Origin: Sabethes cyaneus
Lineage: Eukaryota > Arthropoda > Insecta > Diptera > Culicidae
Direction of reading: 5' to 3'
Assembly (NCBI RefSeq): GCF_943734655.1
Contig: NC_071353.1
Location: 141,149,907-141,213,906, forward strand
Length of the DNA: 64,000 nucleotides
Below the pieces are notes generated by a model, which made no database searches, was not told where the DNA came from, and was given only the letters and a program-made list of their open reading frames with translations. Both the position numbers and the translations under genes were made by a program. The number at the start of each line of letters is the position of its first letter. Position 1 is the stretch's first letter. Shown here in pieces: positions 10,918-21,491 of this stretch.

Positions 10918-12412
10918 ATGGATTGGAAACTCGGGACGTGGAACTGCCGATCTCTCAACTTCCAAGGGAGCACTCGAGTGCTCTCCGACGTATTGAAGAG
11001 CCGCAAGTTCGACGTCGTAGCGCTGCAGGAGGTGTGCTGGAAGAGCTCAACGGTACGTACGTTCAGAGATGGACATACCATCTACCACACCAGCGAACCA
11101 ATGAAATGGGCCTAAGCCTTATCGACTTTGCCGCCTCTAAGAATATGGCCGTACGTAGTACCTTTTTCCAGCACAGAATCCATCACAAGTACACCTGGAG
11201 GTCACCAAATCAGACAGAATCACAGATCGACCACGTTTTGATCGACAGTCGGCACTTCTTAGACATTATCGACGTCAGATCCTATCGAAGCGCTAACGTA
11301 ACTACCTAGTGATGGTTAAGATGCGCCCAAGACTCTCCGTTGTGAACAACATTCGGTACCGACGCCAGCCTCGGTTAGATCTCGCGCGGCTGAAGCAGCC
11401 AGACGTCGCCGCAAACTACGCGCATTCACTCAAAGCTGCGCTGCCGGAGGAAGACGAGCTGGACGAAACCCCTCTCGAGGACTGTTGAAACACTATCAAA
11501 ACAACCATCAGCAGTGTAGCGGAGAGCTCCATCGGGCATGTGGCCCGGAATTAGCGGAACGATTGGTTTGACGATGAATGTAGGAGGGTGATGGATGAGG
11601 AAAACGCTGCGCGGGCGGCCAAGATGCGCAGAGCCACACGTCAAAACGTGGAAAGACACAAACAGAAGAAGATGCAGCGAAACCAAATCTTTCGGCAGAG
11701 AAAGCGCTACCTGGAAGAGCAGGAATATGCAGAGTTGGAGCGGCTGCATCGTTCTCAGGAAATGCGAAAGTTCTACCAGAAACTGAACGGATCCCGCAAA
11801 GGCTTTGTGCCGCGAGCCAAAATGTGTCGGGATAAGACTGGCAGTATTCTGACGGACGATCGTGAGGTGACCGATAGGTGGAAGCAGCACTTCGACGAAC
11901 ACCTGAATGGCGCCCAGGCGGAGAGCCATGGCGGCGGGGAAAGCGATTTCGACGGTGCAACAAACGGGGAAGAGGTGGCAGCCCCAACGATAGGCGAAGT
12001 CAAGGAGGCCATCATGCATGAATTTGTCTACCTTGTGGCACTGGTAACGGCGGACAATGATACCAGCCGTGACATTCGGAGGCGTATTATCAGCGGAAGT
12101 CGTGCTTACTATGGGCTCCACAAGCAATTGCGGTCGAGCAGACTAAGTCCCCGTACAAAGTGCACCCTGTACAAAACGCTTATTAGACCGGTTGTTCTCT
12201 ACGGGCATGAAACATGGACAATGCTCGAGGAGGACCTGCGTGTGCTCGGAGTTTTCGAACGACGAGTGCTAAGAACGATCTTCGGCGGTGTACAGGAGAA
12301 CGGAGTATGGAGGCGGAGAACGGACCATGAACTCGCACTGATTTATGGCGAACCCAGTATCCAGAAGGTGGCTAAAGCTGGACGGATACGATGGGCAGGA
12401 CGTGTTGCAAGA
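10918..12412 (+). pseudogene. RTE endonuclease/RT polyprotein, copy A, broken
   Basis: The apurinic-type endonuclease start is clear: GTWNCRSLN (metal/active-site Asn) and VVALQEVCW (catalytic Glu). A deletion with frameshift near 11100 removes the middle of the domain. It resumes in another frame with SLIDFAASKNMAV and TESQIDHVLID, then breaks near 11309. The linker resumes at 11588 with KFYQKLNGSRKG and DRWKQHFDEHLNG. Near 12018 it jumps straight to the post-palm region (FVYLVALVTADN, YKTLIRPVVLYG), so the whole RT palm including the FADD box is missing. It stops at 12412, where copy B is inserted, and resumes in frame at 13861. RTE proteins normally have EN then RT and no RNase H. Confidence 0.85.
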
Positions 12413-13836
12413 GGATTGCAAGAGGATGTTCGAGGATTTGGGAGGAGGAAAAGCTACCGGAGGAATGGATGGAAGGAGTGGTTTGTCCCATCTACAAAAA
12501 GGGTGATCGGCTAGACTGCTGCAACTATCGTGGTATTACGCTGGTAAACGCCGCCTACAAGGTACTCTCCCAAATCCTGTTACGCCGGCTGTCACCGATA
12601 GCACAAGGTTTCGTAGGGAATTATCAGGCGGGTTTCATGGGGGCTCGCGCAACTACGGACCAAATGTTTACTATCCGACAGATCTTGCAGAAATGTCGGG
12701 AGTACAACGTGCCCACGCATCACATCTTTATCGATTTCAAAGCAGCATACGATACAGTCGATCGAGACAAGGTATGGCAGATAATGCACGAATACGGTTT
12801 TCCGGACAAACTGACGCGACTGATCAGAGCTACATTGGATCGAGTGATGTGTTTCGTACGCATCTCTGGGACACTCTCGAGTCCCTTCGAGACGCGACGA
12901 GGGTTGAGACAAGGTGACGGTCTATCCTGCATGCTGTTCAACATCGCTCTTGAGGGGGTGATCCGACGAGCGGGCATTGAAACGAGAGGCACGATTTTTA
13001 CCAAGAGTAGCCAACTTCTAGGCTTTGCAGATGACTTCGATATCATAGCCAGGAACTTTGCGACGGCGGAGGCAATCTACGCCAGACTGAAAGCGGAGTC
13101 TAGGAGAATTGGGCTAAAAATAAATGCGTCGAAGACCAAATACATGAAAGGAAGAGGCTCAAAGGAAACAAATGCGTGTCTCCCACGGACGGTAACCGTT
13201 GACGGCGACGAACTAGAAGTGGTAGAAGAGTTCGTGTATTTGGGATCGCTGGTGACCGCGGACAACAACACTAGTAAGGAGATCCAGCGGCGCATCCAAG
13301 CGGGAAATCGGGCCTACTTTGCCCTTCGTAAAACGCTACGATCAGGAAGCATACGCCGCCGCACGAAGCTAACAATGTACAAAACCATTATTAGACCGGT
13401 AGTTCTTTATGGACTTGAAGCCGTGACGCTGCTTACAGAGGACATACGCGCCCTTGCCGTGTTTGAGCGGAAAGTGCTGCGGACGATATTTGGCGGAGTA
13501 CAAACTGAAAGCGGAGAGTGGCGGAGGCGTATGAATCACGAGCTACAGGCACTGCTTGGGGAGACTCCCATCGTACATCTAGCGAAAGTTAGCAGGCTAC
13601 GGTGGGCCGGACACGTCGTAAGGATGCCGGACGACAGTGCGGCGAAAACGGTCCTCTTCAACAACCCCACCGGCACCAGGAACAGGGGGGCCCAACGTGC
13701 ACGATGGCTCGACCAGGTCGAAAGCGATTTGCGACTTCTGAGACGACTAGGAAATTGGCGACGAGTGGCCCAAGACCGAGTTGAATGGAGACGAGTGCTT
13801 GAAACAGCACGAGCCACCCCGGCTCTATGCTGCTGA
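12391..13836 (+). CDS. RTE reverse transcriptase, 5'-truncated but open
   Basis: The frame of 481 codons covers the RT and C-terminal tail of an RTE-type LINE. RT landmarks run in order: EEWMEGVVCPIYKKGDRLD and NYRGITL near the start, FIDFKAAYDTVDR at about residues 112-124, RRGLRQGDGLSCMLFN, then the catalytic box LLGFADDFDIIA (about residues 209-220), LKINASKTKYM, and the tail WAGHVVRMPDD and RARWLDQVESDLR. The endonuclease half is lost. The apparent ATG at 12391 is not original: it lies in copy A DNA read in another frame, so this is an opportunistic start. Expression is unproven. The protein alone could not nick DNA without an endonuclease supplied elsewhere. Confidence 0.88.
   Translation: MGRTCCKRIARGCSRIWEEEKLPEEWMEGVVCPIYKKGDRLDCCNYRGITLVNAAYKVLSQILLRRLSPIAQGFVGNYQAGFMGARATTDQMFTIRQILQKCREYNVPTHHIFIDFKAAYDTVDRDKVWQIMHEYGFPDKLTRLIRATLDRVMCFVRISGTLSSPFETRRGLRQGDGLSCMLFNIALEGVIRRAGIETRGTIFTKSSQLLGFADDFDIIARNFATAEAIYARLKAESRRIGLKINASKTKYMKGRGSKETNACLPRTVTVDGDELEVVEEFVYLGSLVTADNNTSKEIQRRIQAGNRAYFALRKTLRSGSIRRRTKLTMYKTIIRPVVLYGLEAVTLLTEDIRALAVFERKVLRTIFGGVQTESGEWRRRMNHELQALLGETPIVHLAKVSRLRWAGHVVRMPDDSAAKTVLFNNPTGTRNRGAQRARWLDQVESDLRLLRRLGNWRRVAQDRVEWRRVLETARATPALCC
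12399..12412. repeat. 14-bp target site duplication, left
   Basis: GACGTGTTGCAAGA lies at 12399-12412 in copy A and again at 13847-13860, directly after the GAA tail of copy B. The match is exact over 14 bases. The copy A reading frame continues without loss from the GCA AGA codons into the ATG TCG GAC at 13861. Confidence 0.92.
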
Positions 13837-13846
13837 AGAAGAAGAA
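12413..13846 (+). mobile_element. RTE-clade retrotransposon copy B, nested in copy A
   Basis: A 5'-truncated RTE insertion with a short (GAA)n 3' tail (about 13834-13847). It is bounded by the 14-bp duplication at 12399-12412 and 13847-13860. It carries an uninterrupted RT frame and is nearly identical to the short copy at 34.7-35.2 kb, so it is young compared with its host copy A. Confidence 0.9.
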
Positions 13847-13860
13847 GACGTGTTGCAAGA

Positions 13861-13990
13861 ATGTCGGACAACTACCCTGCAAAGATGGTGTTCGCCTCAA
13901 ATCCGGTAGGAACAAGACGACCAGGAGCGCAGCGAGCAAGATGGTTAGACCAGGTGGAGCGAGATCTGGCGGAGTACTCAGGCGCTAGGC
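13861..13990 (+). pseudogene. RTE copy A, 3' continuation
   Basis: The copy A frame resumes directly after the right target duplication with MSDNYPAKMVFASNP and RARWLDQVERDLAEY. This matches the RTE C-terminal tail seen in copies B, C and E. The recognisable tail is lost after about 13990, before the usual NWRRVAQDR motif, so the true 3' end is missing or has diverged at the junction with copy C. Confidence 0.8.
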
Positions 13991-14049
13991 GCTTAGTACT
14001 CAGTGTCCGAGGAATTGAAGAGCGGTAGCCCTCAACCGAGTTACATGAT

Positions 14050-15950
14050 TTTGCTCGAACATCACCAACATACGCTCCCTACGGTATGCGGATATCGACT
14101 CGGACCATTACCTAGTAGCAGTACACGTGCGCTCAAAACTGTCGACGGTTTATACCTCGCCACAAAGCCACCCTCCTCGGTTAAACATTCGACAGCTGAA
14201 CAACCCGCCAGTTGCCGAAAACTACGCGCGCGTATTGGACGATGTCTTCCTCTGTTGAGTTAAATGCTTCGACCCTCGAAAACGGATGGAGTATGACACG
14301 CTCGGCCGACACGCTCGGCGGTGCTAGGTGAGGAAACCTCGAGCGCACGAAATGATTGGTTTGAAGGGGAATGCCAACAAGCGATGGAGATAAAATAAAC
14401 TGTATAAGCATATCCACGACAGAGAATTTGGCCAAGTATCGACGAGGCACGATCCTGAGGAAGAAAAGGCACCAGAAGGAGGGCAGAGATCGCGAGGAGC
14501 TTGAACAACTATTCCGGGCTAATGACTCGCGCAAGTTTACCGAGAAGGCGAACCAAAATCATAAGGGCTACACACCTAAACCTGACATGCGTAGGGACGA
14601 GGGAGGGGATCTAAACACAAACGTGCGCGAGGTGGTCGACAGGTGGAAGCAGTATTTCGATGAGCATCTCAACGGCGATATAGCAGCAGGAGACGCAATG
14701 GAAGTTCACCTCGAACTGCCTTCAAACGACAACAGCGTACTGGCTCCCCATCTCGAAAGATCCGGCGAGAAATTCGACAGCTGAAGAATAATAGAGCCGC
14801 CGGAGAGGACCGACTTCCGACAGAGCTCTACAAAAATGGCCAAGAACCGCCAGCAACGGCACTTCACTTCACATTTCAAGGATTTGGGAAGAAGAGAAAC
14901 TACCGGAGGAGTGGATGGAAGGCGTAGTCTGTCCCATCTACAAAAAGGGACACCGGCTAAATTATCGCGCCAACACGTTGGTCAACGCTGCCTACAAGGT
15001 GCTCTCTCAGATTTTGTTGCGCCGACTACCCCCAATAGCAAGAGAATTCGTAGGGCAGTATCAGGCGGGTTTTATGGGGGCCCGTGCTACTACGGATCAA
15101 ATTTTTACTCTCCGACAAAACCTCCAGAAATGTCGAGAGTACAACGTGCCCAAGCTTCATATTTTCGTGGATTGCAGAGCAGCATACGATACAGTCGAAC
15201 GAGAACAGCTATGGCAGATAATGCACGAGTACGGTTTTCCGGACAAACTGACGCGGCTGAAAACCAAGTATATGGTAGGAAGAGGCTCCAGAGGAAGTAA
15301 CATTTGCCTCCCACGGACAGTGACTATTGACGGCGATGAACTGGAAGTGGTTGACGAGTTCGTATATTTGGGATCTCTGGTCACCGCCGATAATAATACG
15401 AGTAAGGAGATCCAACGACGCATTCAAGCTGGAAATCGAGCCTACTTTTCCCTCCGCAAGATGTTTCGATCTGGGAGCATACGCCGTCGCACAAAGCTGA
15501 CGATGTATAAAACGCTAATCAGACCGGTAGTCATCTAAGGATTTGAGACAGTATCCTTACTTACGGAGGAAATATGTGCACTAGCCGTATTTAAACGAAA
15601 GGTGTTGCGGACTATTTTTGGCGGAGTACAAACGGAAAGCGAATAGTGGCGGAGGCGTATGAATCACGAGCTTCAGGCACTGCTTGGATAAATTCCAAGC
15701 GTACATCTGGCGAAAGTTGGGAGACACATTGCAAGGATGCCGCACGACTGTGCAGTGAAATCCGTTCTCCCCAAGAACCCCACCGGCACCAGGAATAGAG
15801 GGGCCCAACGTGCAAGATGGCTCGACCAGGTTGCAGCCGACTTGCGTGTGTCGCGACGCGCAACGAATTGGCGACGTACTTACAATGAAGAGGAATTCTT
15901 GATATGGCAAGAGCCACCCGGCTCTCGGCTGCTAAAAGCAAAAGCAAGAT
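14050..15950 (+). pseudogene. RTE-clade retrotransposon copy C, broken
   Basis: The copy begins inside the endonuclease with ADIDSDHYLVAV (the SDH catalytic motif, about 14085-14120). It continues through the linker (DREELEQLFRANDSRKF, then VDRWKQYFDEHLNGD) with stops and shifts. The RT starts at 14915 (EGVVCPIYKKGH, QAGFMGARATTDQ, FVDCRAAYDTVE). At about 15260 LTRL is joined directly to KTKYMVGRG, an internal deletion that removes the FADD catalytic box. The thumb and tail follow until a stop at 15536, then further broken frames to ARWLDQVAADLR near 15830. Compared with B it is clearly older: several stops and frameshifts. Confidence 0.88.
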
Positions 15951-16078
15951 AAGAAATCGGCCTGATGATATAACATGGCAAGCGTCGTTAAAAAATAATG
16001 CATAAAATAGTGGCCCCAGGTAAGTTCCTTGAGTTACGCCCTAGTAATTTGTGAAACATTGCGATTCATGACTTCCTA

Positions 16079-16320
16079 TTTTTACAGATAGAGTTCGGCC
16101 CACAAGCTATGATTTAAACCATTCTACCATACTGGGCGAGGCTCCAAGGTGCTCAATTTTAGCCAACAAAATAGAGTGATCAACGCGATCAAATGCTGCT
16201 TTTAAATCTGTATACACGGTATCGACTTGGGCCGCTAATGCAGTGCGAAGTAAACTGTTTGTTGTTGTAGACCTGTCTAGGAAGAAACCATCGTTTGAAA
16301 TATAAGTCGGCTACCAACGC
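16079..16320 (-). pseudogene. Jockey-type LINE RT fragment
   Basis: The minus strand encodes QVDTVYTDLKAAFDRVDHSI followed by LLAKIEHLGAS and VEWFKS, with a stop in the next codon and then VGRTLSVKI. The preceding residues read GFFLDRSTTTNSLL. This is the central RT region (DLKAAFDRVDH catalytic segment) of a Jockey-clade element. Only about 80 codons survive. A plus-strand Jockey piece lies next to it at 16395, so the two face opposite ways. Confidence 0.8.
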
Positions 16321-16394
16321 TCTCACGCTTCTACAGCTTATGCCGCGCTTTTAGACGGTTTCTGTTTCCACGACCATACAACTTTTTGCTCAAT

Positions 16395-16760
16395 TATCGA
16401 AGCGGCTGACCCATATTATCACACCCGATGCCGATCACCTCACTCTTGGTGTTACGTTTAGTTTTCCAATCTCCATCATGTTTGAGAATGTTATCGACGG
16501 CAACGCGCTTTTAACTTCCACAAAACAGATTTTGATGGCATTGCCACGGCAATTGCGTTGGTCGACGGGTCTCCTGATATTGACGATGCTGAGACTTCTT
16601 TCACTATTGTTCAATGCTTCGATTCAGCAGTAAATTCCCCCTTACCTATATGGAAAGATTCAGTTATATTCCCTGTACACAAGAAGGGGGAGAAGCGCAA
16701 CATTTTGAAGCTCAAAAACTCTAAAGCGCTTGACATTGGCGCAGCTAGGAAATTTCTCTG
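16395..16760 (+). pseudogene. Jockey-type LINE endonuclease-RT junction fragment
   Basis: Plus-strand frames read DHLTLGVTFSFPIS (endonuclease end), then FDGIATAIALVD, then after a frame change SPDIDDAETSF, and finally LPIWKDSVIFPVHKKGEKRN, the first RT block. Frames change at least once. It covers the endonuclease end, the linker and the start of RT only. Confidence 0.65.
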
Positions 16761-16807
16761 GAGGAGGCCTAGGGGGTGCTTTCCAAAAAATTTTCATTAT
16801 GATCCTG

Positions 16808-17268
16808 TTACACTGACTGTCACCGATAGCACAGGATTTTGTAGGGAACTATAAGGTGGCCTCATGTGGGCCCGCACACCTACAGACCAAATGTTTACCA
16901 TCCAACCGATCTTGCAGAAATATCAGGAGTACGACAAGCTCACGCGTCACATTTTTATTGATTTCAAAGCAACATATGATACAGTCGCCCGAGACTAGCA
17001 CGGTTTTCCGATAAACTAACGCAACTGATGAGAGCTAAATTGGATCGAGTGATGTGTTTCGTGCACATCTCGGGGACACTTATCTTGCATGCTATTCAAC
17101 ATCGCTGTTGAAGGGGCGATCCGACGAAGGCGAAGTCTAGGAGGATTGGGCTAAACATAAATGCGTCGAAGATGAAAGAAAGAGGCTCAAAAGAAACGAA
17201 CGCGTGTCTCCCACGCACGGTAACAGTTAACGGCGACGAACTAGAAGTAGCAGATGAATTCGTGTACA
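16808..17268 (+). pseudogene. RTE-clade copy D, heavily decayed
   Basis: Nucleotide similarity to copy B is visible throughout: CACCGATAGCACAGGATTTTG, ATTTTTATTGATTTCAAAGC (IDFKATYDTV), GGATCGAGTGATGTGTTTCG, AATGCGTCGAAGATG and GACGAACTAGAAGTAG. Deletions remove the piece between the IDFKA block and the TTGGATCGAG block, and again the FADD box. A separate 3' scrap (CGAGTTGAATGGAGAC) at about 17502-17540 suggests the copy was later split by the TTTACGCG repeat. Confidence 0.8.
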
Positions 17269-17269
17269 C

Positions 17270-17502
17270 TGAAGTCGCTTTTTACGCGGTTTTTATACGC
17301 GGTTCGTTTCTTACGCGACTATTTTAACGCAAATTTCGGAATTTACCCGGTTTTTACGCGAATTTCGGAATTTACGCGGTTTTTTACGCGATTTTCTGAA
17401 TTTACGCGGATGCGCTCAATTAGTCTATTTTTTCACGAAATGTTGAAATCCACGAAGTTTTTTTTTACGCGAATTTTTGTTTTTTTACGTGAATTTCCCA
17501 AG
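17270..17502. repeat. degenerate TTTACGCG repeat inside RTE copy D
   Basis: Units such as TTTACGCGGTTTTTACGCG and TTTACGCGAATTTCGG occur about ten times. RTE copy D sequence stops just before and its last 40 bases follow just after. It may be an inserted element or a microsatellite expansion; termini were not resolved. Confidence 0.6.
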
Positions 17503-17545
17503 CTCGAGTTGAATGGAGACAATTGCTTGAAACTACGCGTTTACG
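17503..17545 (+). pseudogene. 3' scrap of RTE copy D
   Basis: The bases GCTCGAGTTGAATGGAGAC and TGCTTGAAAC match the end of the RTE frame in copy B (13770-13808, DRVEWRRVLETA). They are separated from the rest of copy D by the TTTACGCG block. Confidence 0.65.
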
Positions 17546-17589
17546 ATGCCTAGTGAAAAAAATACATCTAGGCGGTGGGAACATATACA

Positions 17590-17705
17590 CCGATTTTTTT
17601 TCGGTTTTAAAATCCCAATGGAAAAAATTTCTGGAGGGGACCTGCCGAATTCCGGAGAGGGCCTGGCCCCCAGGCAACCCCCTCTAGCTACGCCAATGGC
17701 GCTTG
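17590..17705 (-). mobile_element. possible hAT-type element end
   Basis: The reverse complement near 17700 reads CATTGGCGTAGCTAGAGGGG, similar to common insect TIRs of the form CAGTGGCGTAGC...GGGG. No partner end was found, so this is a solo end or a truncated copy. Weak call. Confidence 0.3.
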
Positions 17706-17799
17706 AGATAATCGCGAGCGATACTTCGTTCGCTAACAACAAATCTGTACGAATCTCGTTGATTCTGTTATTCTTGTTCTGCCATTGTAACACGAACGA

Positions 17800-17985
17800 A
17801 GAAGTGCAAATTGATGCAGTGATACACGGACTTAAAAGCAGCGTTTGATCGTGTGAATCACAGTATCCTCTTTGCACAGCAACCAACTTGAGAAGGTAGG
17901 AATTCCCGTAAAATTTTGCAAGAGGCTGCACTCGTGCCTAACACACCTTAGGCTGAGTGTGAAAATCGAATCAGATGTCAGATGA
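17800..17985 (+). pseudogene. Jockey/CR1-like RT scrap
   Basis: The plus strand encodes YTDLKAAFDRVNHSILFAQ and, after a frame change, LEKVGIPVKFCKRLHSC and LRLSVKIES. These are the RT catalytic DLKAAFD segment and the following block. About 55 codons remain with at least one shift. Confidence 0.7.
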
Positions 17986-18736
17986 AATGTCCCAATAAAT
18001 AATAATAGTAACGCGTCGATCATACTCGTGATCTTGGCGTCATCCTGGATATCTTATTAACCTTCACATAAACTATTTATCTTTAAAATCGCAATGAAGT
18101 TCCGTGACCCGTACTGCTTTCGATCATAGTATATGATTTTAAAATTTTATTCATGGTATCGCAATGAGATATTCTTTCGTTTGCCTTTCTGTAAGACATA
18201 CTTTTACTAATTAGTAAGATTAAAAATTAAATTCATTTTTTTGTCGTTGAATAAAACTATATCTGTATCACTTCGATGTTTTATCACTAAATTGTACATT
18301 CAAACGAATAAAATCTTATTGGAAACCGAGCCACCATCAGTCAACGTTCTCATAAATTGTACAAACTCAAACGTATGTGAACTGGAAATCCTGCATCCTG
18401 CAAATTGAAGCTGTTAAAAGTGAACTTGAAGCTTTCGATTTGTGAGAATCGTTTCGTCGTCGTTTTGATATGCTTTACATTCGTTTGATTAAATTACTAC
18501 TTTCCTGGAAGTTTACTTCATCCGTTCGTATGCAATGTGTAATCAGTTTGAAATGGCACCCGAACAGCTAGCGATCTCCCACAATCCTTTTCCGGCAGAG
18601 GGAAAACTTCAAAGTACTCGAGACTCAATTAATCGGCTGCAGCCAACCAGTGAACCAATCGAACCGGAAAACGAGGCACAGAGCTTTGGGAAGCATGTGG
18701 CTAGAAGCCACCGCACCGTACCGCAGCAGCAGCAGC

Positions 18737-18767
<31 letters not shown>

Positions 18768-20250
18768 CAGCCAGCCAGTCAGCCAACCAGCCAGCGGCCG
18801 AGCTTGTATGGTGGTTCAGATTTCCATTAGGCGTCCACTGCGGCAACCATAATTGCATTGTGATTGCGTACCGGGATTAAAGCCATACGGTTCCGTTCAG
18901 TCGGTTTCGCGTCCAACCTTTGCCATAGTGTATTTGATTGTTGGTTGCAATGGGTATAATTTAGTCGAACGAATGGTTTTCCCCTGAATTAACTATCAAT
19001 TCCGGTTTAGTAGAAAAGGGCTGTTAAAATTTGACTTTGTTTGGCCTACTCTAAGCCCATAGTGAGCTCGCAAAACAGGAAAAGCAATGCATGTGTCTGC
19101 CGTAATAGATTTGATTACGTGAAGCCAATCTGTTTCGAACTTTATATATTTATGCTCAGATGTTTTCATCGGATTATATCTCATTAAATGTACAAAACAT
19201 GTCGGTTCAGTAGTGCACAACACGATACCAACTAATAACTCATTCAACAAAGCACTATTTCATTACAAATTTCATTTTATACCGGTAAAAAAAAAACAAC
19301 ATTTTGCCAGCATTGTGTCGATCTCGGTGTATGTTACCACTCAAGCACATCATTTTTAACGGAAAACAAAAACTACCTTTCCATTTTCCACGGTACACAT
19401 ACCGGCAAATGAAAAAGTTTTGCCAGCGCAGAGTTTCGTTCATTTACTTAAAATAATTGACCCCAATCTAACACCGTGCCACCGTAGAGCGTCTTCTGGG
19501 TCTCATATTTCATGACCACACAAAAAAAAACCTCCGAATACGTATTCGCACCCTCAGGAATACCGACATAGCTGACGCGCGCACATGCATGTAGTACTCT
19601 ATAGTATGGGTAGGTACCCGACCCGTGCTAACGACCACCGGCACCGGCAAGGAGGACTCGTTCGACGATGGTTCGCAAATAAACTCGCTCTCATCATCAG
19701 AAACCGGGCAGCAGCAGCGGAGCGTTGTTTTTCGGTCGATTCCAGCAGCAGCAGCAGCAGCGCCCGGCGTACTGCGGTGCTGATTGCCGCACCCATTTGC
19801 CAGTGATTACAACTTTTACCTTTTTCGGACAACTCCCACGTGGCCATCAGTCTTGCTGCTGTTGCTACTACTGCTGTGCCCGTGTACGCTAGCCATCGTC
19901 ATTTGATCCTGGACCGGCTAAATGGATGCCCTGTTCTGTTCTGTTTTTTTGCTGATGGAAGGAGAGGAAAAAAAGAGGACCATACACCGGTAACCCTCTG
20001 CTCTGGTCTGATGATGGCTGAACATCGCAAACTGTCATACTGCCAGTTCTAAATTTGAACAAATTTAGTCACTTTATCTTCGGGTTTGCGGTAAGGATGC
20101 GTGAATGCCGTTAATTGTCACTAAGTGGTAATCGGTAGGAGTTACGATTGCAAGAGTAAACCCTGCTACAAGGTAGGTACATGGATTTTGGGCGGTGGCT
20201 TAACAATTAGCTTCACCCGTAGTGTGGCAGTTGTAAAAGAAAAAGGTTTG
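17986..20250. other. unique DNA with CAG/CAA runs, no supported gene
   Basis: The stretch contains CAG/CAA-type runs at about 18724-18770 and 19743-19762. The 105-codon frame at 18535-18852 is largely Gln/Ala/Ser/Pro low complexity and has no domain. Composition is closer to gene-associated DNA than the repeat-rich neighbours, but no exon could be supported. Confidence 0.4.
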
Positions 20251-20308
20251 CATCGTTGGTCAGTATTAGAATTTCAATCAAATTCAATCCAAATTTAATT
20301 CCAAATTT

Positions 20309-20745
20309 AACAAGAAACAAGAAACAAGAAACAAGAAACAAGAAACAAGAAACAAGAAACAAGAAACAAGAAACAAGAAACAAGAAACAAGAAACAAGAA
20401 ACAAGAAACAAGAAACAAGAAACAAGAAACAAGAAACAAGAAACAAGAAACAAGAAACAAGAAACAAGAAACAAGAAACAAGAAACAAGAAACAAGAAAC
20501 AAGAAACAAGAAACAAGAAACAAGAAACAAGAAACAAGAAACAAGAAACAAGAAACAAGAAACAAGAAACAAGAAACAAGAAACAAGAAACAAGAAACAA
20601 GAAACAAGAAACAAGAAACAAGAAACAAGAAACAAGAAACAAGAAACAAGAAACAAGAAACAAGAAACAAGAAACAAGAAACAAGAAACAAGAAACAAGA
20701 AACAAGAAACAAAAAACAAGAAACAAGAAACAGGAAAACAGAAAC
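20309..20745. repeat. (CAAGAAA)n heptamer satellite
   Basis: From 20311 the heptamer CAAGAAA repeats 57 times without a change. One G-to-A substitution follows at about 20713, then two more perfect units to 20730, then decay. Because seven is not a multiple of three and the unit has no stop, all three frames on both strands stay open, which produces spurious proteins of up to about 197 residues. Confidence 0.97.
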
Positions 20746-21491
20746 AAGAAAATGATACAACTAGAAATCCAAAAAATTAGAAATCGTGTGAAAAAGAAAA
20801 CGGGAAGCGAAACGGAATGGAGAAATAGAAAAGATGAAAAAACGATAGTTCGAGGGAATATTACAAAACGAGTAAATGAGGAAACAAGAAAAAAGAACAT
20901 GAGAAAATGATAAAATGAGAAAACAAGAAAACGAGAAAAATAGAAAAGTAAATGTCGAGAAACCGAAAAAGAGAGAAAATTAGAAATCGAGAAGAGGAAA
21001 AGATGAGAAAACGAGAAAATGAAAAATCGAGCAGCTGAGAAAGCGAAAAGAAGAGAAACAGAAAATAAGAAATTGATAAAATTAAAAAACGTGAAAACTA
21101 AAAATCGCGGAAAAAATTAGTAACTAGAAAACGAGAAAAACCGAAAACTAACAAATGAAGTAATCCGAAAGTGAGAAAAACAAAAAAACGAGGAAAAGAA
21201 AGAGGAGAAAACGTGTACAATGTGAAAATAGTAAACGAAAAAACGAGAAAACTAAAAGATGAAAATAAGCGAAAATGATAAGAAGCAAAACTAGAAAATG
21301 AGAAGACGAGAAAACGAGCAAAATAAAAAAAACCAAAACAAGAAAAAAAGAAAACTTGATAACGAAAAATCGGAAAAAGAAGAAACTGAGACAACGCGAA
21401 AACTAGAAAAAAATGAAAGCAAGAAAAAACGGAAACAAAAAAGCGAGACAATGAGAAAACGAGAACTCCAAAAAATGAGAAAAAGCGATAA

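Larger units (their letters stand above)
10661..12412 (+). mobile_element. RTE-clade retrotransposon copy A, 5' part
   Basis: This is the front part of an RTE-type LINE interrupted by copy B. The apparent 5' UTR precedes the ATG at 10918. The 5' boundary is uncertain: no terminal duplication was found, and the start is placed where the sequence changes character. Confidence 0.6.

Noticed and set aside
11426..12127. 233-residue minus-strand open frame over RTE copy A
   Set aside because: Antisense of a clear retrotransposon coding region; no domain in this direction.
20256..20780. Open frame of 174 residues with a KKQETRN repeat, and minus-strand frames of up to 197 residues
   Set aside because: Direct consequence of the CAAGAAA heptamer, which has no stop in any frame on either strand.
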